DNA from: Rhopalosiphum padi
Lineage: Eukaryota > Arthropoda > Insecta > Hemiptera > Aphididae
Direction of reading: 5' to 3'
DNA length: 64,000 nucleotides
Assembly (NCBI RefSeq): GCF_020882245.1
Contig: NC_083599.1
Coordinates: 3,782,001-3,846,000, forward strand
Both the position numbers and the translations under genes were made by a program. The notes beneath the pieces were generated by a model. It saw only the letters and a list, made by a program, of their open reading frames with translations, was not told the origin of the DNA and did no database searches. Below are positions 61,001 through 64,000 of this stretch, in pieces (the first letter of the stretch is position 1; every line of letters starts with the position of its first letter).

Positions 61001-61447
61001 AAACTGTGACAAATCACTATCCCAAAACACTTTCACAGGACACAGGGACACTAGGTTAAAAACCGGTAGTATATTAGCCAAGCCTATTAACTAAAGAAGA
61101 GAGAGAGGAGTTACTCCAGCTATTATTCTCTAATCAATGGTCATTAGTAAAAGACAGAGATGCTATTTACAAAGAATTTTTATTCTCTGACTTTATTCAA
61201 GTATGTACATTGTATAAATGTTAGATATTTCTATTAATTTCATGTTTTATTAATATAGGCATTTGGGTTCATGACTCAAGTAGCATTAAAAAGTGAAAAA
61301 ATGAATCATCATCCTGAATGGTTTAATGTGTACAATAAAGTAGAAGTTACATTATCCACACATGACGTAAGTGGTTTGTCGTCAAACGATGTTAAACTTG
61401 CCACATTTTTGGACAAAACAGAAAAAACCATTAAAGTATCTTTATAA
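55027..61447 (+). CDS. PCBD: Pterin-4a-carbinolamine dehydratase (PCBD), three exons
   Basis: Exons 61083-61200 and 61259-61447 are certain. They encode the body of PCBD, including 'LTKEEREELLQLL', 'RDAIYKEFLFSDFIQAFGFM', the catalytic 'EKMNHHPEWFNVYNKVEVT' with His-His, and a third His in 'STHDVSGLS'. The enzyme dehydrates 4a-hydroxytetrahydrobiopterin during aromatic amino-acid hydroxylation; the family also binds HNF1 in vertebrates. Exon 1 (55027-55229) is my best candidate. It ends in GTAAGT in phase 2, which fits an acceptor at 61081-61082 exactly. It carries a Ser/Arg-rich leader with 'NVRYFSVSN', like a mitochondrial presequence. From ATG 55027 the protein is 169 residues; from ATG 55105 it is 143 (human PCBD2 130). 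The 5.9 kb intron is full of repeats. Confidence 0.8.
55605..55870. repeat. Dispersed repeat (partner 53386-53600)
   Basis: The second copy, inside the proposed first PCBD intron. 'aaccgccttttacaaata' appears twice here, about 46 bp apart. Confidence 0.8.
56015..56290. repeat. Dispersed repeat (partner about 51140-51410)
   Basis: Shares 'gggactcaacttat', 'ttacttagcccTGATAGG'-like sequence and 'gtttgcggtggtcaatgaat' in order with the earlier copy, at clearly reduced identity. The GC-richer stretch that follows (56290-56540) is open on both strands but unrecognised. Confidence 0.6.
57407..57610 (+). CDS. Small ORF of unknown function
   Basis: A 67-codon frame starts 'MGYSLIPVRYWFKKLLEDKN' and continues 'IMSVEVSNP', 'QITIIHQQHFWTPRPQ'. 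Its composition is more protein-like and less Lys/Asn/Ile-biased than chance frames nearby. The end overlaps a possible donor (CAGGGTAATG), so it could be a first exon. It lies inside the proposed PCBD intron. No family is recognised. Confidence 0.25.
   Translation: MGYSLIPVRYWFKKLLEDKNEYQSSPIMSVEVSNPIQNDNRGQITIIHQQHFWTPRPQCLLRKQGNV
59028..59482 (+). mobile_element. hAT transposon relic
   Basis: Homologous to 29287-29712. At 59106-59225 it keeps an open C-terminal dimerisation segment, 'SVEVERSFSQYKE' to 'RRSLKFQNFK' and 'VIINCNQDN', ending in a stop. Downstream it carries a tail ending 'cataaatccgagcccta'-like sequence at 59482. The upstream transposase is missing. Confidence 0.65.
60460..61040 (-). 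mobile_element. Degenerate hAT-type relic upstream of PCBD exon 2
   Basis: On the minus strand about 60700-60930 reads like a hAT C-terminal region ('FNAAVECVFSLIYNTW', then 'CFKHTFCEAFY'). The left edge has 'tagggttatcaga' and 'actgggacatttt', recalling the ends of the hAT MITE at 2192-2721. No target duplication was found. Confidence 0.4.
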
Positions 61448-62343
61448 TTTATGGATGTAATTTCTAAATAAATAAATTTTTAGAAGAAAAAATACAAAAT
61501 TTGTTATTATTCGTTAATATTGTTAATTGATAAATTATTACTAGAAAGATTTCAAAGATTATTATTTTATTTTATTTTATCATTTGTTTTTTATTCTTTT
61601 TAGTATACTCAACCTAATAATATTAGTTAACCATATGAAAATATTTATTAGTTAAACCAATTTCAAATTTAACAACTGTGTGCCACTGGTACAATGCTTT
61701 AAGTATTATTTAATTATTTATATGACAAAAAAATAATAATTAAAAACCTTTGGTATCTTTCTATAAGATTGTATGTCGAGATAATAGCAAAGGTAAGGAG
61801 TATTCAACTTCCACTATTTAAGTCAGTTTCAAGCATGAACAAGATAATTATCTTAAAATCGTTATGTAGACATGTACATATAATTGTGATTAACTAGTAA
61901 AAACATACCCTATATCTTAGCTAGTTAGTGCAGATATATTTCTGGAAGAAAATAGTTTGTTTTCAAAACTATAATTGAATTTGCGATGAGCTCGTTCATA
62001 CAAGAATATATAGTTTTATATAATGCGGCGGTACATGTCAACTCTTGTCAAAAATATAACTGTTGTTTTAATTCAGAATTTCATACATTATTATTATACA
62101 TGTTTTTTTACAATCTTATTATAATTTACGTATATGAATAGGTCAACATTTTAATTATATTTAATATAATATTATTTTACTTTTTAAACAAATATATATA
62201 TAAAACTGTCTTTTTTTTATAATACTTATGAGTAATGACATTGTTAAAAACAAACTGTTAAAAAAATAATAGTTAAATATGTAAAACTATTTAAATCTAT
62301 CAAAACCTCGTCTCTTAAAACTTGTAAATTAAATAATTTAAAG

Positions 62344-62376
<33 letters not shown>
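62344..62376. repeat. (ACT)11 microsatellite
   Basis: A perfect trinucleotide run just beyond the stop of the minus-strand gene at 62426, probably in its 3' UTR or immediately downstream. Confidence 0.9.
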
Positions 62377-62377
<1 letters not shown>

Positions 62378-62425
62378 ATACTAATAATAATATGTTAATT
62401 AAATTATGCCGTTGCGGTGAGCGTG

Positions 62426-63437
62426 TTAACCGAATCTTAACTCTTTGAACAAGTCTTTTTCAAGTTCCATTTTTAGTAAATGAGAAAGAGGAATATTAGG
62501 TTTTATATCTTCCTCTTCATCCTCATCACTTGAATATAAGTCTCTGTACCATTCTATTGTAGAATCTGATTCATCATATTCATTTTTTATCTGTTCAGTC
62601 TGATTTAATTCTTCCTCATGCAATACAAATTCTTTTTTTAAATCTGCACCTAGGCTTTCACCGCCCTAACAATAAAAAATTTAACATTAACTAGTCACTT
62701 ATAATATAGTATAGCACTGTAATTAAAATCATATGCATAGGTATTAATAATTTATAATTACAATGTTTGCAGATGTTTTCGTAACATTAACATTCTCTTT
62801 CTTGACTTTTGGATTAATTGTATCTAATGAAATGTTCACACCTTGATAATTACTATTGTAATGATCAATTCTTGCTTTTTTATTCACTGAAACATATGGT
62901 AATAATTCAATATACGTAATATTATTGTTAACAACTAATTCCTTACATGATTGAACAAATAATCTTGTTTGAGGTTCTTTACCAAAGAAAAGTATTTTAA
63001 ATTTATATTTTCTAAAACTTAAATATATTTATAAACACCTACCATTTTTAATATTTTGATTTTGTGTAATTGTTGAATCATTAGTTAATGGAACAATTTG
63101 TGCAATTTTTCTTTGTTCTCCATTGTTGATTGGATGATTTTCACTTTTAATATTATTGGAATTATTAGAAATATTTAACATATTATCTTGATTATTTTTG
63201 CACTAAAAGTTATAAACATTAATTATGATATAGATATATTTAAAAAATAATTTAACAGAATCTTACCTCTTTCAATAAGTCTTTTTCAGCTTCTATATTT
63301 AATAAACTAGAAAAAGGTTTTATATCTTCCTCTTCATCACTTGAAATTATTACTATGTTGCAATCTAATGTAGAATTTTTATTTTTATTATTACGAAAGT
63401 AATTATCTTCGTTCTTCGCATTTTTTGGTTTCACCAT
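62426..63437 (-). CDS. Acidic protein with duplicated SSDEEEDIKP-type motif, four exons
   Basis: The exons are 63267-63437, 63039-63202, 62762-63011 and 62426-62665, with GT-AG borders and phase-consistent joins, giving 274 residues. The N-terminal exon contains 'CNIVIISSDEEEDIKPFSSL' and 'LNIEAEKDLLKE'. The C-terminal exon repeats the same module as 'LYSSDEDEEEDIKPNIPLSH' and 'LLKMELEKDLFKE'. A hydrophobic run before an acidic Ser-rich stretch (IVIISSDEEED) is the classic form of a SUMO-interacting motif; the second copy keeps the acid part but less of the hydrophobic run. Between them lies an Asn/Ser-rich linker and a more structured 'KFKILFFGKEPQTRLFVQSC' region. I do not recognise the family. 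The gene converges on PCBD. Confidence 0.65.
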
Positions 63438-64000
63438 ATTGTCAGTGTTATTCTTTCAATATGATGTCGATATTTATTTTTATATTTTAATTTTAAATCA
63501 CTATATGAAAAGATCAATCAAAACCTAAATTTATTTTTAATTATTTATATATAAGTTACCAGTAGGTAATAAATGATATACATAAATTTTTTTTTTCTTA
63601 CCTGTAATTAAATTATAGGCTGAAATAATCCATGATAATTCTATTGCAATATAAATTCTATTGTGATATTATATTATTGTTCAAATTAAATTATTTATTT
63701 TTTATTGATTTAAATAAATCTGAAATTTTAAATTCTTGAATGTTGGTAGTACCTAAATAAAAAAATAAAACAATAACATAAAATAAATCATTAAAAAAAA
63801 ATTATTTCTCATAAACCAACATTAAAATTGCAAAGACAAAAAAAATTAACTTAATTGATCAAATATTAGAAATTGGGTACCATTATAAATGTATTATTAT
63901 ATCTGCTTTTATATATCGGTGTTAAATTTTTAACTATTGGTTTATTAGAAAACAAAAAAATATTATCATAAGCTTTAATATTGGTCTGAAATAGTACACT
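63438..64000. other. Upstream flank of the acidic-protein gene, no feature recognised
   Basis: AT-rich sequence. The minus-strand promoter and 5' UTR of the 62426-63437 gene should lie here, but no specific element can be supported. Confidence 0.3.

Noticed and set aside
1..64000. tRNA, rRNA and CRISPR arrays
   Set aside because: I looked for tRNA B-box-like words and regularly spaced repeats and saw none convincing. The 42-bp array at 751-890 has no spacers, so it is not CRISPR.

Overview
This window looks like insect nuclear DNA, most probably from an aphid. It is very AT-rich. It holds a few intron-split, conserved animal genes in a sea of decayed transposons, and the recurring 'taggtacctata'-type words and transposon families fit aphid genomes. 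The aphid assignment is inference; no database was searched.

Three conserved genes are firmly recognised. (1) An HMG20A/B-like HMG-box protein has seven exons on the minus strand at 21146-24624. (2) COP9 signalosome subunit 5 (CSN5/JAB1), the JAMM deneddylase, has four exons on the plus strand at 25990-27821. It is divergent from HMG20, and the two share a GC-rich promoter block. (3) A pterin-4a-carbinolamine dehydratase (PCBD) ends at 61447 on the plus strand, with a probable first exon carrying a mitochondrial-type leader at 55027-55229. A convergent minus-strand gene (62426-63437) encodes an unrecognised acidic protein with a duplicated motif. An orphan plus-strand gene (35756 to about 38079) shows phase-consistent exons.

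Region by region: 1-3.5 kb holds transposon ends and a complete small hAT element. 3.5-10.4 kb is a head-to-tail, nearly perfect tandem duplication of a 3.45 kb unit. 10.4-16.8 kb holds two copies of an elongin C-like exon (one broken), a LINE fragment, a hAT MITE, and a minus-strand exon chain beginning with an integrase-like ORF that has lost catalytic residues. 17-21 kb is unassigned. 21-28 kb is the HMG20/CSN5 pair, with a 1.1 kb hAT element in an HMG20 intron. 28-32.5 kb and 38.7-45.6 kb hold two pairs of segmental duplications, one carrying a small C2H2 zinc-finger gene. An envelope-like ORF lies near 34.5 kb, a decayed LINE at 41.5-44.4 kb, long hairpins at 32.6, 46.3 and 49.7 kb, and a MULE relic near 52 kb. 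From 53 to 61 kb is mostly the long first PCBD intron, full of old repeats.

The conserved genes belong to separate pathways: chromatin repression, cullin deneddylation, and tetrahydrobiopterin recycling. No operon-like organisation is expected. The window's novelty lies in recent duplications, transposon-derived coding sequence, and the uncharacterised lineage-specific genes. Exon borders were placed by hand from splice signals and reading phase.
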